DNA of 64,000 nt, taken from Burkholderia gladioli (GTDB lineage Bacteria; Pseudomonadota; Gammaproteobacteria; Burkholderiales; Burkholderiaceae). The position numbers and the translations under genes are program-made. Shown here one piece after another: positions 54,483-63,069 of the stretch. How positions within the stretch are numbered: position 1 is the first letter of the stretch; each line of letters opens with the position of its first letter. Below the pieces are notes generated by a model. That model had not been told where the DNA came from and did not search any database. It worked only from the letters and a program-made list of their open reading frames with translations. The stretch is taken from the NCBI RefSeq assembly GCF_000959725.1, contig NZ_CP009322.1:1364001-1428000 (forward strand). The letters run 5' to 3'.

Positions 54483-54744
54483 TCGATATCGCGAGACGCG
54501 GATTCGATAAGCTCGGCATTCGCTTCGAGCGGCGCATCGATATTCGAACGCCCTGCTCTTCCCGACCGCCGCTGCGACGTGTCGAATAACAGCCGTCAAC
54601 GCCGCGTCATTCCTCCGACAACGCTGCACGCCGCGGCGGCATGATTTAACGATGGCCGAAACACAGCCAAGGGTTCGGCAAAACGATGCTGTCAATATCG
54701 AAAGCGAATGCCGAGCTTATCGAATCCGGGCCTCGCGATATCGA
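54483..54744. mobile_element. MITE-like element with 43-bp terminal inverted repeats
   Basis: The left arm 54483-54525 and right arm 54702-54744 are inverted copies matching at 41 of 43 positions. The inner 25 bp (54501-54525 and 54702-54726) are perfect. Between them lie 176 bp with no gene. Arms this long around a short non-coding core are typical of a non-autonomous transposable element, or of a large RNA hairpin. The ends are TCGATATCGCGAG; a 2-bp GA lies outside both ends, a possible but weak target duplication. Confidence 0.6.
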
Positions 54745-55215
54745 GAATGGGAATGGAGACGTCCACGTCGAGCGTGACGGGCAATGTCACGTCAGGCTTC
54801 CACTCCGTTCCGATGAAATCCAAAATCCTCGCCATCACAGCTACCCCGGAGATATTTATTCGTTATTTAAATGCCGAATGATGATTTCGGCTTGCAAGGA
54901 AGCATCTTCACCGCGCGAACCGAATGACTCGATCTCGGCATCTTGCAAATGGCACGACACCGATTGCTTTCGCGGGCAAGTGCGAAACTAGCACGGAAGT
55001 CTCAGTGGATTGATGTAGATATTATTATTTCGGATGCTGCTTTGATCTGCATCATTGACGCGACGACTCTTTATAAATAAGGCCTCAAGTTTTTGGCATC
55101 GTCGCCGATCGAATTCGCAACCGTCCAAGAGCGCAGGCGTTCGGCCCGGCGTCCGTCACTGGCTTGGCTCGGCGGCCCGGCCGCGGGCTGCCCCGGACCC
55201 GGGCCCGCCGCCCGC
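54745..55215. other. Non-coding stretch after the MITE-like element
   Basis: 471 bp of AT-richer sequence. A 101-codon plus-strand frame (54686-54991) starts inside the right arm but has no SD and no known domain, so it was not called. An AT-rich block at 55000-55090 is downstream of the Ivy gene on the minus strand. I see no clear terminator. Confidence 0.45.
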
Positions 55216-55698
55216 CTACTTGTAGCTGAACGCTCCCGGATGATTCTCCAGGCTTCCTGTCAGCGCCGCGTACAGGATCGTGCGGCCGTCGATCGACTCG
55301 TTGTCGCCGCCGATGTTCAACCATGTCAGCTTTTCGACATCATGCTTCGGATCGACGACCGACAGCACGCCGACCATCCGCTTCGCCTGCGGGTCGTACA
55401 TCACGGCAATTCGCTGCGCGCCGCAATCATGCGGCTTGCAGGCGCTCATGACATAAACGTCGTGGCCGCCGAACGACACCGTGTTCGCCGGCGATTCGGT
55501 ACCGCCTCGCGCCACCCAGTCGGGCAAGCGATGCCCTTTCTTCATGGCGGCAAAGGCCGCCGCCGCATCATGATTGCTGGCGATCGCGCTGAACGACTGC
55601 GGATCGGCCTTGGCGGCCTCGTCGGCCCACGCGAACTGGCCGACCTGGCCGCCGATGCTCAGGACGGCGACGGCAAGCAAGGAAATCTTCAATGACAT
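55216..55698 (-). CDS. ivy: Ivy family inhibitor of vertebrate lysozyme
   Basis: 160 aa. Signal peptide of about 25 residues, with cleavage after WA in AWADEA. The defining CKPHDC loop is at residues 87-92 (MSACKPHDCGAQR), the loop that plugs the active site of C-type lysozyme. The length and the following VMYDPQAKRMVGVL strand fit the family. It is periplasmic and protects peptidoglycan from host or competitor lysozyme. Start 55698 has a perfect AGGAGG. It lies next to a lipoprotein protease and a chitinase on the same strand. Confidence 0.94.
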   Translation of the reverse strand: MSLKISLLAVAVLSIGGQVGQFAWADEAAKADPQSFSAIASNHDAAAAFAAMKKGHRLPDWVARGGTESPANTVSFGGHDVYVMSACKPHDCGAQRIAVMYDPQAKRMVGVLSVVDPKHDVEKLTWLNIGGDNESIDGRTILYAALTGSLENHPGAFSYK

Positions 55699-55821
55699 GC
55701 GGAACCTCCTGGATCCATTCGATATCGGTGCCGTCTTAGTGCCGAAAGTCAGCCGTAAGTTTCTTGCCCAGGCGTTGCGGAACGCGCCGGATTGCGTCGC
55801 GCCCCCCCGCGCCGGCTCGGC

Positions 55822-56910
55822 TCACGAATGCTGCCGGATCAACCATCTCGTCGGCGCGAACGACACCTCGAACCGCGACAGGAACGATTGCCCGAGCAGT
55901 CCGTCGATGCCCTGCCCGAACGGCGCCTTGCCGGCCGGATCGACCGATACCGGCACCGCGGAAGCCTCGACCTGGCCGAGCTTGACGGAATCCGCCTGGG
56001 CCAGCAGGCCCTCGCGCGGGCCATTGGCGGTCTGCAGGCGAATGTGCCGGGCCTGCGCGGTGTCGATCCGGGCCCGCTGCGCGAACGCCTGGCTCATCAC
56101 GACATAGCTCGCCCCGGTATCGACGATGAAGGTGCCTTCCACGCCGTTGATGCGCGCCTTCACCTGGATGGTATTGCTGCCCTTGCGCGCGAAGCTTTCC
56201 TGCCCGGATGCATAACTCGTCGGGCAACTGGCATGCGAGGCATAACGGGCGATGATGCCCTTGGCCTGCGCATTGTCGGCGCGCTCGGGATCAGCCGACA
56301 CCCACATGCGGATCGCGCTCACCGCGTCGCAGTAGCGGCCGGCCTTGGCATGCAGGTCCGCGATGCGGATGAACAGGTTGCTGGTGATCGAGGCGCGGTC
56401 CGGCGACAAGGCCAGCACCTGCATGTAGTCGGCCAGCGCCGCCTCGTCCTGCTGCGCGCCCTCGTAGGCGCGGCCGCGATCGAAATAGTATTGCGGCTCG
56501 GTGGCATCGTTCGCCAGCAGGCGGTTGGCGATCGCCACCGCGCCCTGGTAGTCGCTCGCGGCGATCAGGTCCTCGATGGCCGCGCCGAGGAAGCCGTCCG
56601 CCTTGCCGCAGCGATCCACGAAGGCGACCAGCGCGTCGGCGCTCTCGCGCCGGTAGCCGAGCGCGTCGATTTCGGCGGCCAGGCGGCCCATGGCGTCGCG
56701 ATTGCAGGCCTCTCGGCTCAACTGCAGCAGCGGGCGCCGGATATCGGGCTTGCTCAGGTCGGAAATGGCAACGCTCGACAGTCGATAAGTGTCGACAGCG
56801 GGTTTGATGTCCTTGGGAATGGGTACCTTGAATTCGTCGCAGGCAGCCTGCGAGAGCAGGATCGCGCAAAGAACGAACAGCTTGGCCGGCCGGGCCATCA
56901 TTCTCGTCAT
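55822..56910 (-). CDS. Lipoprotein with TPR-like region and retropepsin domain
   Basis: 362 aa. The lipobox is LSQAAC (Cys24). Residues 40-225 are helical repeats (SDYQGAVAIANRLLAN, YFDRGRAYEGAQQDEAALAD, GRYCDAVSAIRMWV), TPR-like. Residues 245-362 are a clan AA aspartic peptidase fold with the catalytic D264-TGAS and the closing GIDGLLGQSFLSRFEV. It is probably active as a dimer on the envelope. Start 56910 begins the lipoprotein signal though its SD is weak; ATG 56988 is an in-frame alternative. Its substrate is unknown. Confidence 0.88.
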   Translation of the reverse strand: MTRMMARPAKLFVLCAILLSQAACDEFKVPIPKDIKPAVDTYRLSSVAISDLSKPDIRRPLLQLSREACNRDAMGRLAAEIDALGYRRESADALVAFVDRCGKADGFLGAAIEDLIAASDYQGAVAIANRLLANDATEPQYYFDRGRAYEGAQQDEAALADYMQVLALSPDRASITSNLFIRIADLHAKAGRYCDAVSAIRMWVSADPERADNAQAKGIIARYASHASCPTSYASGQESFARKGSNTIQVKARINGVEGTFIVDTGASYVVMSQAFAQRARIDTAQARHIRLQTANGPREGLLAQADSVKLGQVEASAVPVSVDPAGKAPFGQGIDGLLGQSFLSRFEVSFAPTRWLIRQHS

Positions 56911-57154
56911 CTTATTGTTGGAGCGAGCAAGGAGATCGGAACACACGGCGCTGACGAACAGCGCTCGAATTTTTCGAAAGCCTAGCATGGAAGTCGCGAC
57001 GTGAATGCGCCAGCTCGGCCATGCGGATCGCGATTGACTACTCGCGATCAGGAATACCGGCGCCAGGGCCTCGCTTTCCCATCCAATCCGGGCCGGGCCG
57101 CGAGTATCGGGACGCGCGGCCCGGCCCTGCTTCACCGGATCCCCTTCCCCCGGC

Positions 57155-58186
57155 TCACAGCCCCAACGAGGAAATGAACTGGTTCGTGTAGCCGAGCGTC
57201 CCGGCCTTCCCGTAGTTGTTGCAGGTATCGGACGAGTTGTTGTCCGAGGTGGCCGGCTTGCAATCGCGATCGCGCGAGAAGGCCCAGAAGTGGATCCCGG
57301 CGATCTGCTTGGACAGCGCGTAGTTCGACACCGCCACCGCGTCGGCCAGCGTGAAGGTCTCGTCGATGCTGTCGTTGCCGCCGATCATCGGCGTCACCTC
57401 GATCTGGTTGTACGGCACCTTCCAGTGGTTGTGCAGGTTCTCGGCCGCCGCGATGGTCGACTTGCCCATGTCGCACTTGCCGCTGCTGTTGAGCGTGCAG
57501 AGCGAGGGATCCTCGTCACCCGAATCCGCGAAATCCATGGTCATCAAGTTGATCGTGTAGTTCTTCAATCCGTAGTTCTGGATCGCCGTCATCACCTTCA
57601 CGCCGATGTCGCCGAGGCTCTGCCCCGCATTGCCGCCCTCGGTCGCGATCGTGAAGCTGAAGCGCAGGTTCGGGTAGGTGTTCTGCGCGTTCGCCACGCG
57701 CGCCACCAGGTTGTTGATGTCGCTCTGGCTCTGGCCGTTCTCGACGTCGAAATCCACGCCGAGCATGTTGGCGCTGTAGTACGTCTGGATGAACTTCAGG
57801 AAGTTGGCGTCCGAGGTGCAGAGGAAGCTCGCGCCGGCGCCGCCGGTCGAGACGATGTATTTCTTGCCGGCGTTCACGAAGCCCTGCACGTTCGCCTTCG
57901 CGAACGAGGAGGCCGACACGCCGCTCCAGTCCTCGCTGCCGCAGTTGCCGGTCGCGAAGGCCCAGGTCACCGCCTGGAGCTTGGCCGGCATCACGCTCAG
58001 CAAGGTCTTGGAACTGCCGGTGACGGTGGTGTTGAGCTGGGCGCCGCTGAAGTCGCCCGAGTAGAAATACGGGCTGTAGATGAAGTTGGCGGCCACCGCG
58101 GCGGTGGCCGCCGATTCGGCCAGCACGGGCGCGGAAGCGGCGAGACAGAGCAAGGCGGCCAGGCCCTTGAGTCGAAGCGATTTCAT
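57155..58186 (-). CDS. Secreted GH18 chitinase-like protein
   Basis: 343 aa. Signal peptide cleaved after VLA (residue about 23). The TIM-barrel has WAFATGNCG, the YIVSTGGAGASF strand (SxGG) and the active-site VDFDVEN (D145, D147, E149). Then come INLMTMDFA and the closing IAGIHFWAFSRDRDC. The first Asp of the canonical DxxDxDxE is replaced by Leu142, but the catalytic Glu and its two partner Asps remain. It cuts chitin or related GlcNAc polymers outside the cell. Start 58186 has AGGAG upstream. Confidence 0.92.
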   Translation of the reverse strand: MKSLRLKGLAALLCLAASAPVLAESAATAAVAANFIYSPYFYSGDFSGAQLNTTVTGSSKTLLSVMPAKLQAVTWAFATGNCGSEDWSGVSASSFAKANVQGFVNAGKKYIVSTGGAGASFLCTSDANFLKFIQTYYSANMLGVDFDVENGQSQSDINNLVARVANAQNTYPNLRFSFTIATEGGNAGQSLGDIGVKVMTAIQNYGLKNYTINLMTMDFADSGDEDPSLCTLNSSGKCDMGKSTIAAAENLHNHWKVPYNQIEVTPMIGGNDSIDETFTLADAVAVSNYALSKQIAGIHFWAFSRDRDCKPATSDNNSSDTCNNYGKAGTLGYTNQFISSLGL

Positions 58187-58966
58187 CTGAATTCTCCTGA
58201 AGAGAGGGTGAGACGACGATGCGCGGGCGTGGATTCGCCCGCTGTTGGTGACGCCACCATCCTGCGTGGCGCGACTTCCCTGCCCGGCCTCGCCTATCGA
58301 GGCCGGACCAGCCGGCCGGCGCCCCGCCCCTCGCGGCGGCGGCGGCCCGCAATCGAAAAATCCTCACGTCGAACTGCAATCCAGATGCTGCGAGCGCGCC
58401 TTTCCGATCGACTCGCGGGTCGACCGAAGGCTTTGTAAGAATCGAATCGCGATACCTGTCCCGCGAAACGTTTATCAGGCAAATGATTGTCGTGAAATCG
58501 AAAAGGCGGAATCGAGTATGCGTAACGCCCATGGCGAACGCAATTCGATATTCATTTAGATATGGAGATTTCCGCGCCGGAGATCGAGATCAAGCCGAAA
58601 GCCTGTCCAGCAAAGGATTTCGTTCCGAAAATCCGGAGCATGCAAAAATTTACGGAACGATATTCGATGAATTTATTGGATGATTTTTTCGAATCCGGAA
58701 ACACCATGATCGCCATCGGGCCATTCGATTCCGGCCATCAGCCGCGACTCGGAATGTAATGAATTTGAAATAAAATCAGTAAAACTGATGAGCCGACGGC
58801 GCCGCCATCGACAATTTTTATCATTTCTCAATGCATTAAATTTATTGGAATTTCAATAATCCGGCTTACCGATTCATCGGATCCCTATATAAAACATTGC
58901 GATACCAGGGCGGCACCCACCCATTCGCCTTTCCGGCCTGGTGGTCCCAACAATAAGGATCTCGCG
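58187..58966. other. AT-rich non-coding stretch with a probable promoter
   Basis: 780 bp without a supported gene. From about 58480 it is very AT-rich. It contains a dyad TTATTG-GAATTT-CAATAA (58842-58859) and a TATATAA -10-like box (58886-58892) about 80 bp before the next start. The composition resembles the gap at 39025-39899, near the other secreted hydrolase. Confidence 0.5.
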
Positions 58967-58992
58967 ATGAAAACACTCCCCCTTGCCGCGGC

Positions 58993-59595
58993 ATGCGCTT
59001 GCGCCTTGCCATCGCGACGCCGACCTGCGGCGATGGCTATGTCGGCTTCCGGATCGATAGCGTCACGATCGAGATGTCGGCCGTTTCGAACCTGTCTCTC
59101 AGCGGCGGCGCCGGCCTGTCGATCCCGGCCACCGTGAAGCCGAACCTGAGCGGCACGCTGTCGACCACGCATTCGGGTTCGAACAAAGTCACTTATGCCT
59201 ATTTCCCGCCCACCAGCCAGGACTATGAAAAGCAATTGAACGCGCTGGGAGAGGCCGGCGCGAACGACCCGGCGATCCGCGACGATGCCGTGCTCACGCC
59301 CCTGCTCGACAACCTGCGCGACTCGATCATCCGCGCCACCGCCGTGAGGCCCTGTTTCCACGCCACCGACGACGCCTACAAGGGCGACAGCATCTCGGTG
59401 GACGTCGGCATCTCGACCGAATCGAAGGCCGGCGGCGGCATTTCCTTCTACCTCGTCGACCTGTCGGCATCGCGGGACAAGAAGCTGAACCGCGCCACCA
59501 CCCTCACCATCCACTTCACGCCGGTCGACGATCGCAAGCCGGCGCCGGCCGAGGAGCGCAAGCGCCCCGCCGCCAAGGCGAAGTCACGCGGCTGA
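58993..59595 (+). CDS. Trypco2-like small protein, probably missing its leader by a frameshift
   Basis: 200 aa in this frame. The core has IDSVTIEMSAVS, then an insert, then VDVGISTESKAGGGISFYLV and NRATTLTIHFTPVDD, the pattern of the trypsin-co-occurring domain 2. The natural start is probably ATG 58967, with AAGGAT upstream, which begins a signal-like MKTLPLAAACACAL. That frame runs +1 relative to the body and would need one indel near 59000-59020 to join it. ATG 58993 itself lacks an SD. It may be a real frameshift (pseudogene) or a base error. The family call is tentative. Confidence 0.55.
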   Translation: MRLRLAIATPTCGDGYVGFRIDSVTIEMSAVSNLSLSGGAGLSIPATVKPNLSGTLSTTHSGSNKVTYAYFPPTSQDYEKQLNALGEAGANDPAIRDDAVLTPLLDNLRDSIIRATAVRPCFHATDDAYKGDSISVDVGISTESKAGGGISFYLVDLSASRDKKLNRATTLTIHFTPVDDRKPAPAEERKRPAAKAKSRG

Positions 59596-59850
59596 CGCCG
59601 CCGGGCCGCGGCGAACCCGGGCGCCCCGGGCACGCGCCCCAGCCCGCTTTCCTCTGCCCTTTTCCCCTCCTGGCGGCGCCGAGCAGGCCGCCGGGGAACG
59701 CCTGCCTGACGGGAATCTGGCAGCATTGACAGCAAACAAAAAACCTGTTGGCTGGGCGGAAATTGAGCCGGTAGTATCCCGCCGATGCGACGGGCGCGAC
59801 GCCCGCTGCGGCGGACTTTTCCTCAATTTGTCGCGATTTTCGGAAGATAC

Positions 59851-62800
59851 ATGCTCGGCCTAGTACGCGTTGCCTTGCGAAGACCGTATACGTTCGTGGT
59901 CCTCGCAATCCTGATCCTGATCATTGGGCCGCTCGCAGCACTGCGCACGCCGACCGACATCTTCCCGAACATCCGCATCCCCGTGATCGCGGTGATCTGG
60001 CAGTACACGGGCCTGTCGCCGGACCAGATGGCCGGGCGCATCTCCTCGCCCTTCGAGCGCACGCTGACCACCACGGTCAACGACGTCGAGCACATCGAGG
60101 CGCAGTCGATCACCGGCTTCGGCGTGATCAAGATCTTCTTCCAGCCCGGCGTCGACATCAACACGGCGAACGCGCAGGTCACCGCGGTCTCGCAGACGCT
60201 GCTGCGCCAGTTGCCGCCCGGCACCACCCCGCCGCTGATCCTGAACTACAACGCCTCGACGGTGCCGATCATCCAGCTCGCGCTGTCGGGCAAGGGCCTG
60301 TCCGAGCAGAACCTCGCCGACCTGGGCCTCAACACGCTGCGCCCGGCGCTGGTGACGGTGCCCGGCGCGGCGATCCCGTTCCCGTTCGGCGGCAAGACGC
60401 GCCAGGTCCAGCTCGACGTCGATCCGGCCGCGCTGCAGGCGCGCGGGCTGTCGGCGCAGGACGTGGCCAACGCGCTGGCCGGCCAGAACCTGCTCACGCC
60501 GATCGGCACCGAGAAGATCGGCGACTATGAATACACGCTGAACCTGAACGACGCGCCCGGCGACATCCGCGAGCTGGCCAACCTGCCGGTCAAGGCGGTG
60601 AACGGCACCACCATCTACATGCGCGACATCGCCAACGTGCACGACGGCAGCGCGCCGCAGACCAACATCGTGCACGTCGACGGCAACCGCTCGGTGCTGA
60701 TCACGGTGCTCAAGAACGGCGCGGCCTCGACGCTGGCGATCATCTCGGGCATCAAGCAGCACGTCGAGCAGGGCAAGGCCGGCTGGCCGCAGAACCTGCA
60801 GATCGCCCCGATCGGCGACCAGTCGCTGTTCGTCACGGCAGCCATCAGCGGCGTGGCGCGCGAGGGCGTGATCGCGGCGGTGCTGACCAGCCTGATGATC
60901 CTGCTGTTCCTCGGCAGCTGGCGCTCGACCCTGATCATCGCCACCTCGATCCCGCTGGCCGTGCTCGGCTCGATCATCACGCTCTCGGCGCTCGGCGAGA
61001 CGCTCAACATCATGACCCTGGGCGGCCTCGCGTTGGCGGTCGGGATCCTGGTGGACGACGCCACCGTGACCATCGAGAACATCAACTGGCACCTGGAACA
61101 GGGCAAGCAGGTGGAGCCGGCGATCCTCGACGGCGCCGCGCAGATCGTCACGCCGGCCTTCGTCTCGCTGCTGTGCATCTGCATCGTGTTCGTGCCGATG
61201 TTCTTCCTGCAGGGGATCGCGCGCTTCCTGTTCGTGCCGATGGCCGAGGCGGTGATGTTCGCGATGATCTCCTCGTTCATCCTGTCGCGCACCCTGGTGC
61301 CGACCATGGCCAAGTACCTGCTCAAGCCGCACGCGCATGCCGAAGGCGGGCACGGCGCCGAACGCGCGCCCAGCCGCAACCCGCTGGTGCGCTTCCAGCG
61401 CGGTTTCGAGGCGCGCTTCGAGCGCGTGCGCTCCCGCTATCGCGCCCTGCTGGAGCTGGCGCTCGCGCATCGCAAGCCCTTCGTCTCGGTGTTCTTCGGC
61501 TTCGTGCTGGTCTCGTTCGCGCTGGTGCCGCTCCTGGGCCAGAACTTCTTCCCCTCGGTGGATGCCGGCCAGATCGTGATGCACGTGCGCGCGCCGGTCG
61601 GCACGCGCGTGGAGCGCACCGCCGAGATCCTCGCCAGGGTGCAGCAGGCGGTGCGCGGCATCATCCCGCCCGCCGAGCTCGGCACCATGGTCGACAACAT
61701 GGGCCTGTCCTCGAGCGGCATCAACACCGCCTACAACAACACCGGCACCATCGGCTCCCAGGACGGCGACATCCAGATCACCCTGAACGAGGGCCACGGG
61801 CCCACCGCCGACTACGTGCGCCGCATGCGCGAGGAACTGCCGCGCCGCTTCCCCGGCGTGACCTTCTCGTTCCCGCCGGCCGACATCATCAGCCAGATCC
61901 TGAACTTCGGCTCGCCGGCGCCGATCGACCTGCAGGTGCGCGGCAACAACCTGGCCGCCAACTTCGACTACACCAACACGCTGCTGCGCGAGATCCGCCG
62001 CGTGCCGGGCGTGGTGGACGCGCGCATCCAGCAGTCGCAGCAAAGCCCGGCCTTCTCGGTCGACGTCGATCGCACCCGCGCCCAGTTGCTGGGCATCACC
62101 GAGCGCGACGTGACCAACAGCCTGGTGGTGAACCTGGCCGGCTCCAGCCAGGTGGCGCCCACCTACTGGCTGAACCCGGCCAACGGCATCTCCTACCCGA
62201 TCGTGATGCAGACGCCGCAGTACAACCTCGACACGCTGGCGGCGCTGCAGAACCTGCCGATCTCGGCCACCGGCGCGAACGCCGCCGCGGCCGGCAACGC
62301 CACCCAGATCCTCGGCGGCCTGGCCACCATCCGTCGCGCCGACATCAACTCGATCGTCAGCCAGTACAACATCCAGCCGATGGTCGAGATCTTCGCGACC
62401 ACCCAGGATCGCGACCTGGGCTCGGTCTCGCGCGACATCAACCGGATCGTCTCGGCGCATGCCAAGGAACTGCCGCGCGGCTCCAGCGTGGCCCTGCTCG
62501 GCCAGGTGCAGACCATGAACGCCGCGTTCGGCGGCATGCTGTTCGGCCTGCTCGGCGCGGTGGTGCTGATCTACCTGCTGATCGTGGTGAACTTCCAGTC
62601 CTGGTCGGATCCCTTCGTGATCGTCACGGCGCTGCCGGCCGCGATCGCCGGCATCATCTGGATGCTGTTCGCGACCCACACCACCATGTCGGTGCCGGCG
62701 CTGACCGGCGCGATCATGTGCATGGGCGTGGCCACCGCCAACTCGATCCTGGTGGTCAGCTTCTGCCGCGAATCGCTGGCCGAGCACGGCGACCCGCTGC

Positions 62801-63069
62801 GCGCGGCGATCGAGGCCGGCTTCACGCGCTTCCGCCCGGTGCTGATGACGGCGCTGTCGATGGTGATCGGCATGGCGCCGATGGCGCTCGGCCTCGGCGA
62901 GGGCGGCGAACAGAACGCGCCGCTCGGGCGCGCCGTGATCGGCGGTCTGATGTTCGCCACCGCGGCCACGCTGTTCCTGGTGCCCGCCGTGTTCTCCATG
63001 ATTCATGCGCGCCCGCGCCAGGCGCCCTCTTCCGATATTTCTGAGCAAGGAACCGGCCATGTCGTCTGA
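59851..63069 (+). CDS. RND efflux permease (HAE1-like)
   Basis: 1072 aa, the usual length. Helix 1 is RRPYTFVVLAILILIIGP and is followed by the DIFPNIRIPVIAVIWQYTG porter start. Two large periplasmic loops are present, and the proton-relay LAVGILVDDATVTIENI (paired Asp near residue 400) is intact. The C-terminal helices include MVIGMAPMALGLGEGGEQN. It is an inner-membrane proton antiporter, for drugs or other amphiphiles. The adaptor gene follows rather than precedes it, with an 11-bp overlap. GGAAG is upstream. Confidence 0.95.
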   Translation: MLGLVRVALRRPYTFVVLAILILIIGPLAALRTPTDIFPNIRIPVIAVIWQYTGLSPDQMAGRISSPFERTLTTTVNDVEHIEAQSITGFGVIKIFFQPGVDINTANAQVTAVSQTLLRQLPPGTTPPLILNYNASTVPIIQLALSGKGLSEQNLADLGLNTLRPALVTVPGAAIPFPFGGKTRQVQLDVDPAALQARGLSAQDVANALAGQNLLTPIGTEKIGDYEYTLNLNDAPGDIRELANLPVKAVNGTTIYMRDIANVHDGSAPQTNIVHVDGNRSVLITVLKNGAASTLAIISGIKQHVEQGKAGWPQNLQIAPIGDQSLFVTAAISGVAREGVIAAVLTSLMILLFLGSWRSTLIIATSIPLAVLGSIITLSALGETLNIMTLGGLALAVGILVDDATVTIENINWHLEQGKQVEPAILDGAAQIVTPAFVSLLCICIVFVPMFFLQGIARFLFVPMAEAVMFAMISSFILSRTLVPTMAKYLLKPHAHAEGGHGAERAPSRNPLVRFQRGFEARFERVRSRYRALLELALAHRKPFVSVFFGFVLVSFALVPLLGQNFFPSVDAGQIVMHVRAPVGTRVERTAEILARVQQAVRGIIPPAELGTMVDNMGLSSSGINTAYNNTGTIGSQDGDIQITLNEGHGPTADYVRRMREELPRRFPGVTFSFPPADIISQILNFGSPAPIDLQVRGNNLAANFDYTNTLLREIRRVPGVVDARIQQSQQSPAFSVDVDRTRAQLLGITERDVTNSLVVNLAGSSQVAPTYWLNPANGISYPIVMQTPQYNLDTLAALQNLPISATGANAAAAGNATQILGGLATIRRADINSIVSQYNIQPMVEIFATTQDRDLGSVSRDINRIVSAHAKELPRGSSVALLGQVQTMNAAFGGMLFGLLGAVVLIYLLIVVNFQSWSDPFVIVTALPAAIAGIIWMLFATHTTMSVPALTGAIMCMGVATANSILVVSFCRESLAEHGDPLRAAIEAGFTRFRPVLMTALSMVIGMAPMALGLGEGGEQNAPLGRAVIGGLMFATAATLFLVPAVFSMIHARPRQAPSSDISEQGTGHVV

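Noticed and set aside
54686..54991. 101-codon plus-strand frame beginning in the right arm of the MITE-like element
   Set aside because: No ribosome-binding site, no domain and atypical composition; it is explained by the inverted repeat.
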